DNA from: Roseivivax halodurans JCM 10272
GTDB taxonomy: Bacteria > Pseudomonadota > Alphaproteobacteria > Rhodobacterales > Rhodobacteraceae
Direction: 5' to 3'
NCBI RefSeq assembly: GCF_000521785.1
Contig: NZ_JALZ01000007.1
Location: forward strand, 124,001-188,000
Length of the DNA: 64,000 bases
Each line of letters opens with the position of its first letter. Position 1 is the first letter of the stretch. This document shows, piece by piece, positions 1 through 9,007 of this stretch. A model generated the notes under the pieces. The model worked only from the letters and a program-made list of their open reading frames with translations. It was not told where the DNA came from and searched no databases. Made by a program: the position numbers and the translations under genes.

Positions 1-1054
1 ACCGCGACGCTCAGGCGCTTGACCGCGCCGGCTGCGCGAACGATCTGGCGTGTGGTCTCGGACACCTCGTAGTTTACCCGCTCCCGCGTGGTGTTCTCGC
101 TCGATTTCGAACTGTCTCCACCTCCGGCTTCGCCATCGGGCAGGTTCGAGGCGACGGTCACGTCACCTGCGCCTTGCTCCTCGTTCTGTTCGATCCGCTC
201 TTCGGTGTCCGAACTGATAGCCACCCGGCCTTCCGGATCGAAGCTGCGCTCACGGATCTCCTCGCTGTCGGTTTCCGTCTCTACGCTGACCTCGACCACG
301 GCGTTGCCCATTCCGACCCGCGCCTCGACGAGCCGCTGCACCCGTTCGCGCAGCGCCGCCGCCCGATCCTCCGCCCCGGCTCCGACACCCTCGCCCTCGA
401 CGCCCAGAAGGCCATCCCGGCTGTCGATCACGGCGACGTCATCGGGTCCCAGACCCGGAACCGCCGATGCCACAAGATAGCGGATCGCGCGCGCCTGGGC
501 GGCATTGAGCGCTCCGGTCTCGCCGGTGACGGAGACGGAGGCGGATGTGTTGCCTCCCGGCGGAACGGATTGGCGCTGCTGGTCGCGATGTGAACCCGGG
601 CCGCGGCCACATGCGGGGCCGCGACGATCGTGCGGGCAAGCTCGCCCTCCTTTGCGCGCCAATACGCGGCGTCGAACATCTGCGATGTTGTCCCGAAGCC
701 GGTCAGCCCGTCGAGCAATTCGTAGCCCGCCGCGCCATTGGCCGGGAGCCCCTCTCCGGCGAGGGTCATGCGCAGCGCGTCCCGTTCGGCGGCCGGCACG
801 AAGATCGCGCCCCCGCGCACCTCGTACTGCACGCCGCGCGCCTCGAGCGCCTCGACGACCTCTCCGGAAGCCGGGGCGTCGAGGCCAGCGTAGAGCAGAT
901 CCATCGCGGGTGAAGCGGCCATGCGGGACAGCGCCAGCACGGCGCCGAACATCACCAGTGTGGCCGCCGTCACGACAATGCGGCGCTGCAGACTGAGCGC
1001 GTTCCAAACAGACAGAAGGTGCTGCAAAAGTGCCCCCGAATCTTGCGCCGGCAT
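1..1054 (-). pseudogene. fliF: Flagellar M-ring protein FliF, frameshifted and running off the window
   Basis: FliF forms the MS ring of the flagellar basal body in the inner membrane. The N-terminal part starts at 1054 and shows a membrane segment at about residues 25-45, then the YscJ/FliF ring domain. At about 545-556 the frame changes: the original frame ends in nonsense at 428. The -1 frame continues with clear FliF sequence (a VSVTGE stretch, VASAVPGLGPDDVAVIDS) and stays open to base 1. One missing base explains this. The gene is either broken or carries a sequencing error. No good ribosome site precedes 1054. It is divergent from fliL. The 3' end lies outside the window. Confidence 0.85.
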
Positions 1055-1150
1055 TCTGCGGCGTGAGCGGACTTTGGGACGAACGCGTTTAAGAAACGGT
1101 TAGCTGGTTTGGGTTTATGACCCCGGTGCACCGACACGGGGAGTGAAACG

Positions 1151-1717
1151 ATGAGCGACGCGACCGCCGAGGCCGAAGCTCCGCGGAAGGCATCGAAGAT
1201 GCCCTTGATCCTGGGACTCGTCCTGGCGCTGGCCGGCGGCGGCGGTGGCTATTTCGCGGTGAGCTCGGGGATGCTGCTGTCCGGGGGCGACGGGGGTCAG
1301 AAGGCCGGCGAAACGCACGGAAGTGACGGTCACGACACGCCTGCGAAGGACGACGGACACGCGACCGATGCAGGCCATGGCGACGCTCACGCCGGGAGCG
1401 GTCCGGTGACGTTGGGTGAGTTCGCCTTTGTCGAACTTCCGCCGCTGGTGATTTCCATGATTCCCGGCGCCCAGACCACACATCTGCGGTTCCGCGCCAC
1501 GCTCGAGGTTCCCGCGCAATATGCGGAAGAGGTGTCTGCCATGACCCCGCGGGTGCTCGACGCCATGAACGGCTACCTGCGCGCGCTTTCGGCCTCGGAC
1601 ATAGAGGCGCGAGACGCGCTGCTCGTGATCCGCGCCCAATTGACCCGCCGGGTGCAACTGGTGCTCGGCCGCGAGAAGATGCGCGACCTGCTCGTGCTGG
1701 AATTCGTTCTGACCTGA
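1151..1717 (+). CDS. fliL: Flagellar basal body-associated protein FliL
   Basis: FliL is a single-pass inner-membrane protein that surrounds the stator and supports motor torque. The 188-residue protein has a short cytoplasmic N-terminus, one hydrophobic segment at about residues 17-37 and a Gly/His/Asp-rich linker to about 85. A periplasmic FliL domain follows, with the typical ELPPLVISM start and an end rich in L and V (DLLVLEFVLT). A GGGGAG ribosome site lies just before the ATG. It heads a + strand run with the next two genes and is divergent from fliF, which supports the call. Confidence 0.93.
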   Translation: MSDATAEAEAPRKASKMPLILGLVLALAGGGGGYFAVSSGMLLSGGDGGQKAGETHGSDGHDTPAKDDGHATDAGHGDAHAGSGPVTLGEFAFVELPPLVISMIPGAQTTHLRFRATLEVPAQYAEEVSAMTPRVLDAMNGYLRALSASDIEARDALLVIRAQLTRRVQLVLGREKMRDLLVLEFVLT

Positions 1718-1726
1718 GGAGGCGTC

Positions 1727-2107
1727 ATGGATCTGATCGCAGACATTCTGCTGGTGACCGGTGCGCTCGGCGCAGGCTTTTACTGCTTCGTGCTGGCGCG
1801 CCGCCTGACCCGCTTTACCGATCTCGAGAACGGCGTCGGCGGCGCCGTGGCGGTGCTCTCCGCGCAGGTGGACGATCTGTCCAGGACATTGTCCGCAGCG
1901 CGCGAGGCCGCCGGCACGTCGGAAAGTTCGCTCGAGGAACTGACCGGGCGTGCCGAAGACGTCGCGCGGCGGCTCGAGCTGCTGGTGGCGTCCATGCACG
2001 ATCTGCCCGGACCTGCCGCTCCCGTCGATCCCGCACCCCGGAAGACCGAGGATCCACCGATGGGGCCGGTCTTCTCTCGGCGTGCGCGAGCGGGTACCGC
2101 TGGATGA
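1727..2107 (+). CDS. Coiled-coil membrane protein of the flagellar cluster
   Basis: I do not recognise a named family. The 126-residue protein has an N-terminal membrane segment (about residues 4-24), then a helical stretch with likely coiled coil (about 30-90) and a proline-rich, charged tail. A strong GAGGAGG site lies 5 bases before the ATG. It sits 9 bases after fliL, and its last four bases overlap the possible first ATG of the MotE-like gene. Co-translation with fliL and the MotE-like gene suggests a role in the motor or stator, but this is an inference from position only. Confidence 0.75.
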   Translation: MDLIADILLVTGALGAGFYCFVLARRLTRFTDLENGVGGAVAVLSAQVDDLSRTLSAAREAAGTSESSLEELTGRAEDVARRLELLVASMHDLPGPAAPVDPAPRKTEDPPMGPVFSRRARAGTAG

Positions 2108-2757
2108 TCAGCATGAAAACTCGGAAACAGGCGCGCAGACCCGCATCGCCCCGCCGCGGTCGCAAACGCGGGACGCTGGCGCTGATCGGAGGGCTCTTCA
2201 TCACCTCGGCGCTTCTTCGAGCAGGGGAGGAGGGGATCCAGTTCATGGCGCTCGCCGCCGAGGGAGCGGCTTCCGAGGAGGGCGGCATGACGGCCCACGA
2301 GGAGAACGCGGACCCGAACGGCAAGGCGGGGGCGTTGCTTGAGGCCCTGCGCGAACGCGAGAGCAGGCTCGACAAACGCGAACGGGATCTTCTGATCCGC
2401 ATGCAGGCCCTTCGGGTGGCCGAAACCCAGATTGACGAACGCATGACAGCGCTGGCCGACGCGGAGCAGCAGCTGCGTGAGACCCTCGCTCTGGCCCAAT
2501 CCGCCGCCGAGAACGACCTGAAGCAACTCACCGATGTCTATGCCCAGATGAAGCCGCGCCAGGCGGCCGCGCTCTTCGAGCAGATGGATCCGGAGTTTGC
2601 CGCGGGCTTTCTCGGCCGCATGCCGCCGCAATCCGCCGCCGCGATCATGGCGGGCCTGTCTCCCGACGCCGCCTATCGGGTCAGCGTCATGCTGGCCGGG
2701 CGAAACGCCGACGTTCCGAAACCCGCAGACCCGCCCGAACCCGCGCCGGAGCCCTGA
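2104..2757 (+). CDS. MotE-like flagellar protein (MgtE N-terminal domain fold)
   Basis: The 217-residue protein has a basic N-terminus and one membrane segment at about residues 24-40. A long charged coiled coil follows (about 75-140), then a helical MgtE-N-like domain (about 140-200) with the repeated pattern MKPRQAAALFEQMDPEFAA. In Rhizobiales, MotE proteins of this layout are periplasmic and help fold MotC for the stator. Here the neighbours are fliL and a coiled-coil protein. Two starts are possible: ATG 2104, overlapping the upstream stop, or ATG 2113. The C-terminus is a short proline-rich tail. Confidence 0.75.
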   Translation: MISMKTRKQARRPASPRRGRKRGTLALIGGLFITSALLRAGEEGIQFMALAAEGAASEEGGMTAHEENADPNGKAGALLEALRERESRLDKRERDLLIRMQALRVAETQIDERMTALADAEQQLRETLALAQSAAENDLKQLTDVYAQMKPRQAAALFEQMDPEFAAGFLGRMPPQSAAAIMAGLSPDAAYRVSVMLAGRNADVPKPADPPEPAPEP

Positions 2758-2881
2758 GGCCCGCAAGTTCGGCGCGATCCGGTTGGCCCGGGCTGCGCTC
2801 TGCCATAGCCTCGGCCCATCGCCGGTCCGGAGGGGCGAAGTCAGCCCGCCGGACCGGCTGGATGCTTGCAGGGAGGCGACG

Positions 2882-3595
2882 ATGATACTCGCGATGTGGT
2901 CCGGGCCGCGAAACCTCTCGACCGCGATGATGTACGCCTTCGGGAACCGGAGCGATTTCCACGTCGTGGACGAGCCCTTCTACGCGGCATACCTTGCACG
3001 CACCGATTTCGAGCATCCGATGCGGTCCGAGATTCTGGCCTCTCAGTCGCAGGATCCCCGGGTGGTCATCGAAGAGCTGACCGGCCCCGTTCCCGGAAAC
3101 CGACCGCATGCCTATCACAAGCACATGTCCCAGCACATGATCGCGGGTATCCCACGGGACTGGATCGGCTCTGTCGCCAACGTCTTCCTGATCCGGCACC
3201 CGGCGCGGGTCGTCGCGAGCTTCGCTGCGAAGTACCAGAACCCCACATTGCCGGAGATCGGGTTCATCCAGCAGGTCGAGCTCTACCGGCAGCTGGTCGC
3301 AGAAGGGCATTCGGCCCATGTGATCGACAGCGCCGACATCCGCGCAGCGCCTGAGCTCATGCTGAAACGCCTCTGCGCGGCCCTCGGTATCGCCTTCGAC
3401 CCCGCAATGCTGAGCTGGCCCACCGGCGGCCATGCGCAGGACGGGGTCTGGGCTCCGGTCTGGTATGACGCGGTCCATAACTCAACCGGGTTCGCAGGCC
3501 CCGAAGGACCACTTCCGGTACTCGGCCGAGATGCCGCCGCGCTCGCCGACGCCGCCATGCCGGCTTACGAGGAACTTGCGAAAGACAAGATCTGA
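2882..3595 (+). CDS. Sulfotransferase-like family protein
   Basis: The 237-residue protein opens with MWSGPRNLSTAMMYAFGNR. This is a PAPS 5'-phosphate-binding loop typical of bacterial sulfotransferase-family proteins annotated near amino-acid metabolism. A second marker is FLIRHPARVVASF, the 3'-phosphate-binding region. The ATG at 2882 follows a GGGAGGCGACG site, so I start there although the frame is open further upstream. No acceptor is known. The gene stands alone, 124 bases after the flagellar run and convergent with the DUF1810 gene. It could instead be a non-catalytic P-loop homologue. Confidence 0.8.
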   Translation: MILAMWSGPRNLSTAMMYAFGNRSDFHVVDEPFYAAYLARTDFEHPMRSEILASQSQDPRVVIEELTGPVPGNRPHAYHKHMSQHMIAGIPRDWIGSVANVFLIRHPARVVASFAAKYQNPTLPEIGFIQQVELYRQLVAEGHSAHVIDSADIRAAPELMLKRLCAALGIAFDPAMLSWPTGGHAQDGVWAPVWYDAVHNSTGFAGPEGPLPVLGRDAAALADAAMPAYEELAKDKI

Positions 3596-3680
3596 AAAAC
3601 GTCGCGGGACTGAAACTCTCGGACGGCAGGCTCCGTGCATCCTGCATACACGCAGTATGCGTGCGTTCGTTAACGAGTAC

Positions 3681-3718
3681 CCGCTGCGCGCCCACGCCCC
3701 CATGTGGGAGCGCAGCGG
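3681..3718. terminator. Strong inverted repeat between convergent genes
   Basis: CCGCTGCGC-G-CCCAC pairs with GTGGG-A-GCGCAGCGG across an 8-base loop, giving a 15-position stem with one G/A mismatch. It lies between the ends of the sulfotransferase-like gene (+) and the DUF1810 gene (-). There is no T-run, so a bidirectional terminator or an mRNA-end stabiliser is likely but not proven. Confidence 0.4.
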
Positions 3719-3761
3719 CCAACGCGCCCGGCGGTCCCACGGATGCCGGACATGTTTGGCA

Positions 3762-4178
3762 TCACGAGGCCAATTCGGCGCGCGTCGCCTCGCATCGCGA
3801 GCCGTGATACATCTCGTCCAGGATCCGGCCGTAGAGGATTGGGGCCCCGGCCACCGCCTCGAAAAGCGTCATTGAGGAGCGGACCTTGAGTGCATCGATC
3901 TCGCCGAGGATGAGCGCCGGCTCCGTGCCGCGATGGTCCATCAACAGGCCCGCGACTTCGGCGAGGCGCGAGCCCAGAACGGAATGGGCGTGATATCGGC
4001 GAGCTTCCTCGAGCCCCGACAGCCCGAAATGCCTTGCGCGTTCGGATCGGCCGAGGTGGGCGAGCTGAGGAAAGACGAACCATATCCAGTGGCTCGTCTT
4101 CCGCCCCGCTCGCAATTCCGCGCGCACGTCCGCCCATACGCGATCCTGAGCCGCCACAAATTCCGAGAACTCTGCCAT
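3762..4178 (-). CDS. DUF1810 family protein
   Basis: The 138-residue protein matches the DUF1810 family: an N-terminal F..AQ...W..V..EL..GRK stretch, then the signature HWIWFVFPQ at about residues 30-38, and HSVLGSRLAEV at about 65-75. The family is found across bacteria, some of them NAD-linked macrodomain neighbours, and its biochemical role is not settled. It starts at ATG 4178. It lies upstream of the SCP2 gene on the same strand but 154 bases away, so a shared transcript is uncertain. Confidence 0.85.
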   Translation of the reverse strand: MAEFSEFVAAQDRVWADVRAELRAGRKTSHWIWFVFPQLAHLGRSERARHFGLSGLEEARRYHAHSVLGSRLAEVAGLLMDHRGTEPALILGEIDALKVRSSMTLFEAVAGAPILYGRILDEMYHGSRCEATRAELAS

Positions 4179-4332
4179 GGACCTGACCCAATGCGTGCGG
4201 AATGCCGAGCAACCGAAGCCACAGGCGGGCCATCACCTGCGGCTTGCCACCCGCCGTGCGGCGTCGCGGCGCGCCAATGCGAGCCCAGCGAGCCACTCGA
4301 CGCCGCTCCACGACGAGCCCGTTCCGTGCCGC

Positions 4333-4617
4333 TTACTTCAGAAGTTGCGAGAGCTTCATCGCCACGGACATATCGCCGGACACCTTGATCTTGCCCATGG
4401 CGAAGGCGGTCATCGGGTTGAGCGCACCCCCCATCAGCTTTTCGAGGTTGCTCCGCGAGATGCGGATGGTGCAATCGGCCGGCGCGTCGGCGAGGCGCGC
4501 CTCGCTGCCGGAAAGCGTGATCGCGCCGTCCTCGCCGCAATCGAACTTCAGCGTGTCCTCGATCGGGCGTCGGTCGAGGCCGCGCTGGAGCTTCGCGCGG
4601 ATGTCTTCGAGTGTCAT
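4333..4617 (-). CDS. SCP2 sterol-binding domain protein
   Basis: This 94-residue cytoplasmic protein is a stand-alone SCP2 (sterol carrier) domain. It shows the family's central DGAITLSGSEARLADAPADC region and the C-terminal MTAFAMGKIKVSGDMS motif that lines the lipid pocket. Such small proteins are thought to bind or transfer hydrophobic ligands; the ligand is unknown here. The frame is open to 4650, but GGAGAGACGCCC before the ATG at 4617 decides the start. It lies 73 bases downstream of argG on the same strand and may be co-transcribed. Confidence 0.87.
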   Translation of the reverse strand: MTLEDIRAKLQRGLDRRPIEDTLKFDCGEDGAITLSGSEARLADAPADCTIRISRSNLEKLMGGALNPMTAFAMGKIKVSGDMSVAMKLSQLLK

Positions 4618-4689
4618 GGGCGTCTCTCCTGCCTGCCGCGCCGCCACCAAGGGCAGCGGCGCGACAATGGCAAGCGCGACGCTGCGACC

Positions 4690-5922
4690 TCAGCGCTTGA
4701 GGCGTCGGTCACGGGCGGCGAGGAGCTTCAGGCGCAGGGCGTTGAGCTGGATGAAGCCCGCCGCGTCCTTCTGGTCGTAAGCGCCGGCGTCGTCCTCGAA
4801 TGTCACATGCGCCTCGGAATAGAGCGAATGCTCCGACCAGCGGCCGACGGTGCGCGCGAGCCCCTTGTAGAGCTTCAACCGGACGGTGCCGGTCACGTGG
4901 GTCTGGCTGCGGTCGATCAGAGCCTGCAGCATCTCGCGCTCTGGGCTGAACCAGAAGCCGTTGTAGATCAGCTCGGCGTATTTCGGCATGATCTCGTCCT
5001 TGAGATGCGCCGCGCCGCGATCGAGCGTGATCTGCTCGATGCCGCGATGCGCCTCGAGCAGGATCGTGCCGCCCGGGGTCTCGTAGATGCCGCGGGACTT
5101 CATACCGACAAAGCGCCCCTCGACGAGATCGAGCCGTCCGATGCCGTGCCGGCGGCCGTACTCGTTGAGTTCAGTCAGGATCGTGGCGGGCGACATCGCC
5201 TCGCCGTTGATTGCGACCGCATCACCCTGCTCGAAAGTCACCTCGAGGAATTCGGGCTCGTTCGGCGCGTCCTCGGGATGCACCGTGCGCTGGAAGACGT
5301 AGTCCGGCGCCTCTTCGGCGGGATCCTCGAGCACCTTGCCCTCGGAGGAGGTGTGCAGAAGGTTCGCATCGACCGAGAACGGCGCCTCGCCGCGCTTGTC
5401 CTTGGCGATCGGGATCTGGTTCTCCTCGGCGAAGGCGAGAAGCTTCGTGCGCGAGGTGAGATCCCATTCGCGCCAGGGTGCGATCACCTTGATGTCCGGG
5501 TCGAGCGCGTAGGCGGCGAGCTCGAAGCGCACTTGGTCGTTGCCCTTGCCGGTCGCACCGTGGGCGACCGCGTCGGCACCGGTCTCGTGGGCGATCTCGA
5601 CGAGGCGCTTGGAGATCAGCGGCCGCGCGATCGAGGTGCCGAGGAGGTAGAGCCCCTCGTAGACCGCGTTGGCCCGGAACATCGGAAAGACGAAGTCGCG
5701 GACGAATTCCTCACGCACGTCCTCGATGTAGATATTCTCGGGCTTGATTCCGAGCAGCTCCGCCTTCTGTCGCGCCGGCTCCAGCTCCTCGCCCTGACCG
5801 AGGTCGGCGGTGAAGGTCACCACCTCGCAACCGTATTCGGTCTGCAGCCACTTGAGGATGATGGAGGTGTCGAGCCCGCCGGAATAGGCGAGGACGACCT
5901 TCTTGGGCGCGTGTGCGGGCAT
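4690..5922 (-). CDS. argG: Argininosuccinate synthase
   Basis: It joins citrulline and aspartate with ATP to give argininosuccinate, the next-to-last step of arginine synthesis, in the cytoplasm. The 410-residue length is normal. The PP-loop ATP site AYSGGLDTS is at residues 12-20. [14 protein letters not shown] and the C-terminal region with FTWFS-like FWFSPERE are also typical. AGGAAACCCGAGAC precedes the ATG. It is divergent from ilvA, with 108 bases between the starts that should hold both promoters. Confidence 0.97.
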   Translation of the reverse strand: MPAHAPKKVVLAYSGGLDTSIILKWLQTEYGCEVVTFTADLGQGEELEPARQKAELLGIKPENIYIEDVREEFVRDFVFPMFRANAVYEGLYLLGTSIARPLISKRLVEIAHETGADAVAHGATGKGNDQVRFELAAYALDPDIKVIAPWREWDLTSRTKLLAFAEENQIPIAKDKRGEAPFSVDANLLHTSSEGKVLEDPAEEAPDYVFQRTVHPEDAPNEPEFLEVTFEQGDAVAINGEAMSPATILTELNEYGRRHGIGRLDLVEGRFVGMKSRGIYETPGGTILLEAHRGIEQITLDRGAAHLKDEIMPKYAELIYNGFWFSPEREMLQALIDRSQTHVTGTVRLKLYKGLARTVGRWSEHSLYSEAHVTFEDDAGAYDQKDAAGFIQLNALRLKLLAARDRRLKR

Positions 5923-6030
5923 GTCTCGGGTTTCCTCACGTCAAATCTGGCGGCGCGGATAGCGGCTTTCGGCCCCAGCGGCAAGGCGGCGGGCTTGCCA
6001 AGACCGGCGTTCTGGGTCACCTGCGGGATC

Positions 6031-7254
6031 ATGACCGACTTTGCCACCCGTGCCCGCGCCGCCGCGGAGGCCATGCGCGAGATCTTTCCCGCGACGCCTC
6101 TGGCGAAGAACCAGCATCTCTCGAAGCTCTACGGCGCCGAGATCTGGCTCAAGCGCGAGGATCTGGCCCCGGTGCGGTCCTACAAGATGCGCGGTGCATT
6201 CAATGCCATGCGCAAGAAGCCGGACGCGGACCTCTTCGTCTGCGCGAGCGCGGGCAACCACGCGCAGGGTGTCGCCTTCATGTGCCGGCATTTCGGCAAG
6301 AAGGGCGTGATCTTCATGCCGGTGACCACGCCGCAGCAGAAGATCCAGAAGACGCGCACCTTCGGTGGCGACGCGATCGAGATCCGCATGGTGGGCGACT
6401 ATTTCGACCAGTGCCTCGCCGCGGCGCAGGAGTATTGCGCGGGCGCGGGCGGGGTGTTCCTGCCGCCCTTCGACGATCCGGACGTGATCGAGGGCCAGGC
6501 CAGCGTCGCCGCGGAGATCGACGCCGAGATGGGCACGCCCGATCACATCGTGGTTCCCGTCGGAGGCGGAGGCCTCTCGGCCGGTCTCCTGAGCTTTTTC
6601 GGCACCGGCCCCCAATACACGCTGGTCGAGCCCTCTGGCGGTGCCTGCCTGCGCGCGGCCCTGATGGCCGGCGAGCCGGTGCCCCTGCCGCGGGTCGACA
6701 CCTTCGCGGACGGCGCGGCGGTGGGCCGGATCGGCGCCGCTCCGTTCGAGATCCTGCGCGACGTAGGTCTTGCCAATACCCTGACGGTGCCCGAGGACAG
6801 GCTCTGCACCACGATCCTCGAGATGCTGAACGTCGAGGGCATCGTGCTCGAGCCCGCGGGGGCGCTGGCCATCGACGCGCTCAAGGATCTCGGCCAGTCG
6901 ATCCGCGGGCGGCGCGTGGTCTGCATCGCCTCGGGCGGCAATTTCGACTTCGAACGACTGCCCGAGGTCAAGGAACGCGCGCAGCGCTACTCCGGCGTGA
7001 AGAAGTACTTCATCCTGCGGCTACCGCAGCGCCCGGGAGCGCTGAAGGACTTCCTGAATGTGCTCGGCCCCGAGGACGACATCGCGCGGTTCGAGTACCT
7101 CAAGAAGTCGGCGCGCAATTTCGGATCGGTTCTGATCGGCATCGAAACCACCGAGGCGCGCAATTTCGAGATCCTCTTCGCCAAGCTCGAGGCGGAGGGC
7201 TTCACCTATCAGGATATCACCGAGAACGACACGCTGGCGCAGTTCCTGATCTGA
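6031..7254 (+). CDS. ilvA: Threonine ammonia-lyase (biosynthetic threonine dehydratase)
   Basis: It deaminates threonine to 2-oxobutanoate, the first committed step toward isoleucine, using pyridoxal phosphate. The 407-residue protein has the PLP lysine K52 in RSYKMRGA and a glycine loop VPVGGGGLSAG. A single C-terminal ACT-like regulatory domain runs from about residue 330 (KKYFILRLPQRPGALKDF) to the end. One ACT-like unit marks the short IlvA class. The frame is open for 1.8 kb upstream, but that stretch is antisense to argG; the ATG at 6031 gives the normal N-terminus. Confidence 0.95.
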   Translation: MTDFATRARAAAEAMREIFPATPLAKNQHLSKLYGAEIWLKREDLAPVRSYKMRGAFNAMRKKPDADLFVCASAGNHAQGVAFMCRHFGKKGVIFMPVTTPQQKIQKTRTFGGDAIEIRMVGDYFDQCLAAAQEYCAGAGGVFLPPFDDPDVIEGQASVAAEIDAEMGTPDHIVVPVGGGGLSAGLLSFFGTGPQYTLVEPSGGACLRAALMAGEPVPLPRVDTFADGAAVGRIGAAPFEILRDVGLANTLTVPEDRLCTTILEMLNVEGIVLEPAGALAIDALKDLGQSIRGRRVVCIASGGNFDFERLPEVKERAQRYSGVKKYFILRLPQRPGALKDFLNVLGPEDDIARFEYLKKSARNFGSVLIGIETTEARNFEILFAKLEAEGFTYQDITENDTLAQFLI

Positions 7255-7263
7255 GCGGGCGGT

Positions 7264-7596
7264 TCAGACGAAGAAGCGGGCGCCCATTTCCTTCAGGAAC
7301 GCGTCCTGCCCGACTCGGAAGACGCCGACGAGCCAGTCGGGATCCGGCATCGGCTGCCCCGTGCGGGCCGAGATCTCGGCCTGAGCGCAGATCCCGGCAA
7401 AATCCGACAATCCGAGATTCAGCGCACTGCCCTTGAGCACGTGAAAGGTGCCTTCCATTCTCTCTGCCGCAATTCGTCCACTGTGCAGATCGTCCAGTAT
7501 TTCCTCGATCTCCGCCAGGAACGCGGCCGCGATCTCGGCGAACCCCTCGTCCCCGATCTCGTCACGCAGCTGCGAGACCTGAGCCCAATCGATCAT
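7264..7596 (-). CDS. Hpt (histidine phosphotransfer) domain protein
   Basis: This 110-residue single-domain protein has the Hpt signature FHVLKGSALNLG, whose His is the phospho-acceptor in phosphorelays. It has no kinase domain. It is divergent from a response regulator/PP2C phosphatase gene whose start is 134 bases away, and an Hpt-to-receiver pairing is a natural inference. GTG 7602 is possible, but GGGAGG lies six bases before ATG 7596, so that start is preferred. It is convergent with ilvA, only 9 bases from its stop. Confidence 0.88.
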   Translation of the reverse strand: MIDWAQVSQLRDEIGDEGFAEIAAAFLAEIEEILDDLHSGRIAAERMEGTFHVLKGSALNLGLSDFAGICAQAEISARTGQPMPDPDWLVGVFRVGQDAFLKEMGARFFV

Positions 7597-7729
7597 GCGC
7601 ACCCTCCCGCATTCCGCACCATGATCGTCCCGACCGGTGAAAAGGGCGTAAACGGGCGCGGTTCAGCAAGACTTAACCGCAGGCCGGTACACCGTCGCTT
7701 AGGCCGCCGGATGCCGCCCGAGGACGTGA

Positions 7730-9007
7730 ATGATCGGTCTCTCTCGACAGGTTCGCCAGACGACCGAGGCCGCGCCCGGCGCGGCCCTCCGCATCATGGT
7801 CGTGGACGACAGCGCCGGTCAGCGGCTGATGCTCTCCCGCCTTCTCGGCCGTTGGGGCTATGCCGTGACCGAGGCGCGGGACGGGCACGAGGCGCTGGCG
7901 CTGCTGACCGATCATCCGCAGGACATCATCCTGTCGGACTGGATGATGCCGGGGATCGACGGGCTCGAATTCTGCCGCCGCTTCCGTGACGCCAGCGGCC
8001 ACGGCTTTGGCTACTTCATCCTGCTGACCTCGCGCAGCGAAAAGGAGGAGGTCGCGCAGGGGCTCGACGCCGGTGCCGACGACTTCCTGACCAAACCCGT
8101 CAACACCAGCGAATTGCGCGCCCGGATCAATGCGGGCGGCCGCATCGTCGAGATGCAGCGCGCTCTCATGGAACAGACCGAGGTGATCACCGCCACCCTC
8201 GCCGAATTGCAGGAGGCGCATGCGGCGATCGAGCGGGACCTCCGGCAGGCGCGCAAGATCCAGCAGGCGCTGGTGCCGGAGCGCCACCGCGATTTCGGCG
8301 CGGCGTCCGTCAGCCTCCTCTGCAAGCCCTGCGGCCATGTCGGCGGCGATCTCGTCGGCATGTTCAGCCCCGGCCGCGACCGGATCGCGTTCTACGCGCT
8401 CGACGTCTCGGGGCACGGCATCACCTCGGCGATGGTGACCGCCCGCGTCGCGAGCTATCTCAACCCGGTCTTCGCCGACGACAACATCGCGCTCGAGCGG
8501 AAATCCGAGCGTTCCGATGCCATGCGACAGCCCGACGAGGTGGTCTGGCACCTCAACCAGCGGCTCGTGGCCGATCCGGGTGTCGACGAATACCTGACCA
8601 TGGTCTACGCCACGATCGACCTTGCTGCAGCTGAGATCCGCTTCGTGCAGGCCGGTCACCCTCCCCCTCTGCTGATCCCGGCCGCGGCCCCGCCTTGCTT
8701 CGTCGGCACGGCAGGATTGCCGGTGGGCCTGATCGGCGAAGTCCGGCACGAAACCACGGCGCTGCGCCTGTCGCCGGGGGACCGTCTGCTGCTCTATTCG
8801 GACGGCTTCACCGAAGCCATGACCCGAACCGGCGACATGCTCGGCGAGGAGGGGCTCATGCGCTTGGTGAGCGAGTGCGGCGATGCGCGTGGGACAGAGT
8901 TCCTCGACGATCTCTTCTGGCGGCTCACGCAGGAGATGCCGGTTCAGTCCCGGCTCGACGACGACGTCTCGGCAGCGCTTCTCGAATACGGACCGCCCGC
9001 GAGGTAA
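7730..9007 (+). CDS. Response regulator with PP2C-type (SpoIIE/RsbU) phosphatase output
   Basis: The 425-residue protein has an N-terminal receiver domain with acidic pair D26/D27, phospho-acceptor D70 (LSDWMMPG), T100 and K122 (TKPV). A helical linker at about residues 145-185 (EVITATLAELQEAHAAIERDL) leads to a PP2C phosphatase domain carrying GGDLVG and DVSGHGITSAMV metal-site motifs. Such proteins dephosphorylate anti-sigma-factor antagonists in partner switching. No antagonist or anti-sigma gene is in the window. GAGGACGTGA precedes the ATG. The 3' end overlaps the convergent Nudix gene by 64 bases. Confidence 0.93.
   Translation: MIGLSRQVRQTTEAAPGAALRIMVVDDSAGQRLMLSRLLGRWGYAVTEARDGHEALALLTDHPQDIILSDWMMPGIDGLEFCRRFRDASGHGFGYFILLTSRSEKEEVAQGLDAGADDFLTKPVNTSELRARINAGGRIVEMQRALMEQTEVITATLAELQEAHAAIERDLRQARKIQQALVPERHRDFGAASVSLLCKPCGHVGGDLVGMFSPGRDRIAFYALDVSGHGITSAMVTARVASYLNPVFADDNIALERKSERSDAMRQPDEVVWHLNQRLVADPGVDEYLTMVYATIDLAAAEIRFVQAGHPPPLLIPAAAPPCFVGTAGLPVGLIGEVRHETTALRLSPGDRLLLYSDGFTEAMTRTGDMLGEEGLMRLVSECGDARGTEFLDDLFWRLTQEMPVQSRLDDDVSAALLEYGPPAR

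Noticed and set aside
4177-6030. Very long upstream extension of the ilvA frame
   Set aside because: The stretch is antisense to argG and the SCP2 gene, has no similarity I recognise, and is a usual effect of high GC content. The ATG at 6031 gives the known N-terminus.
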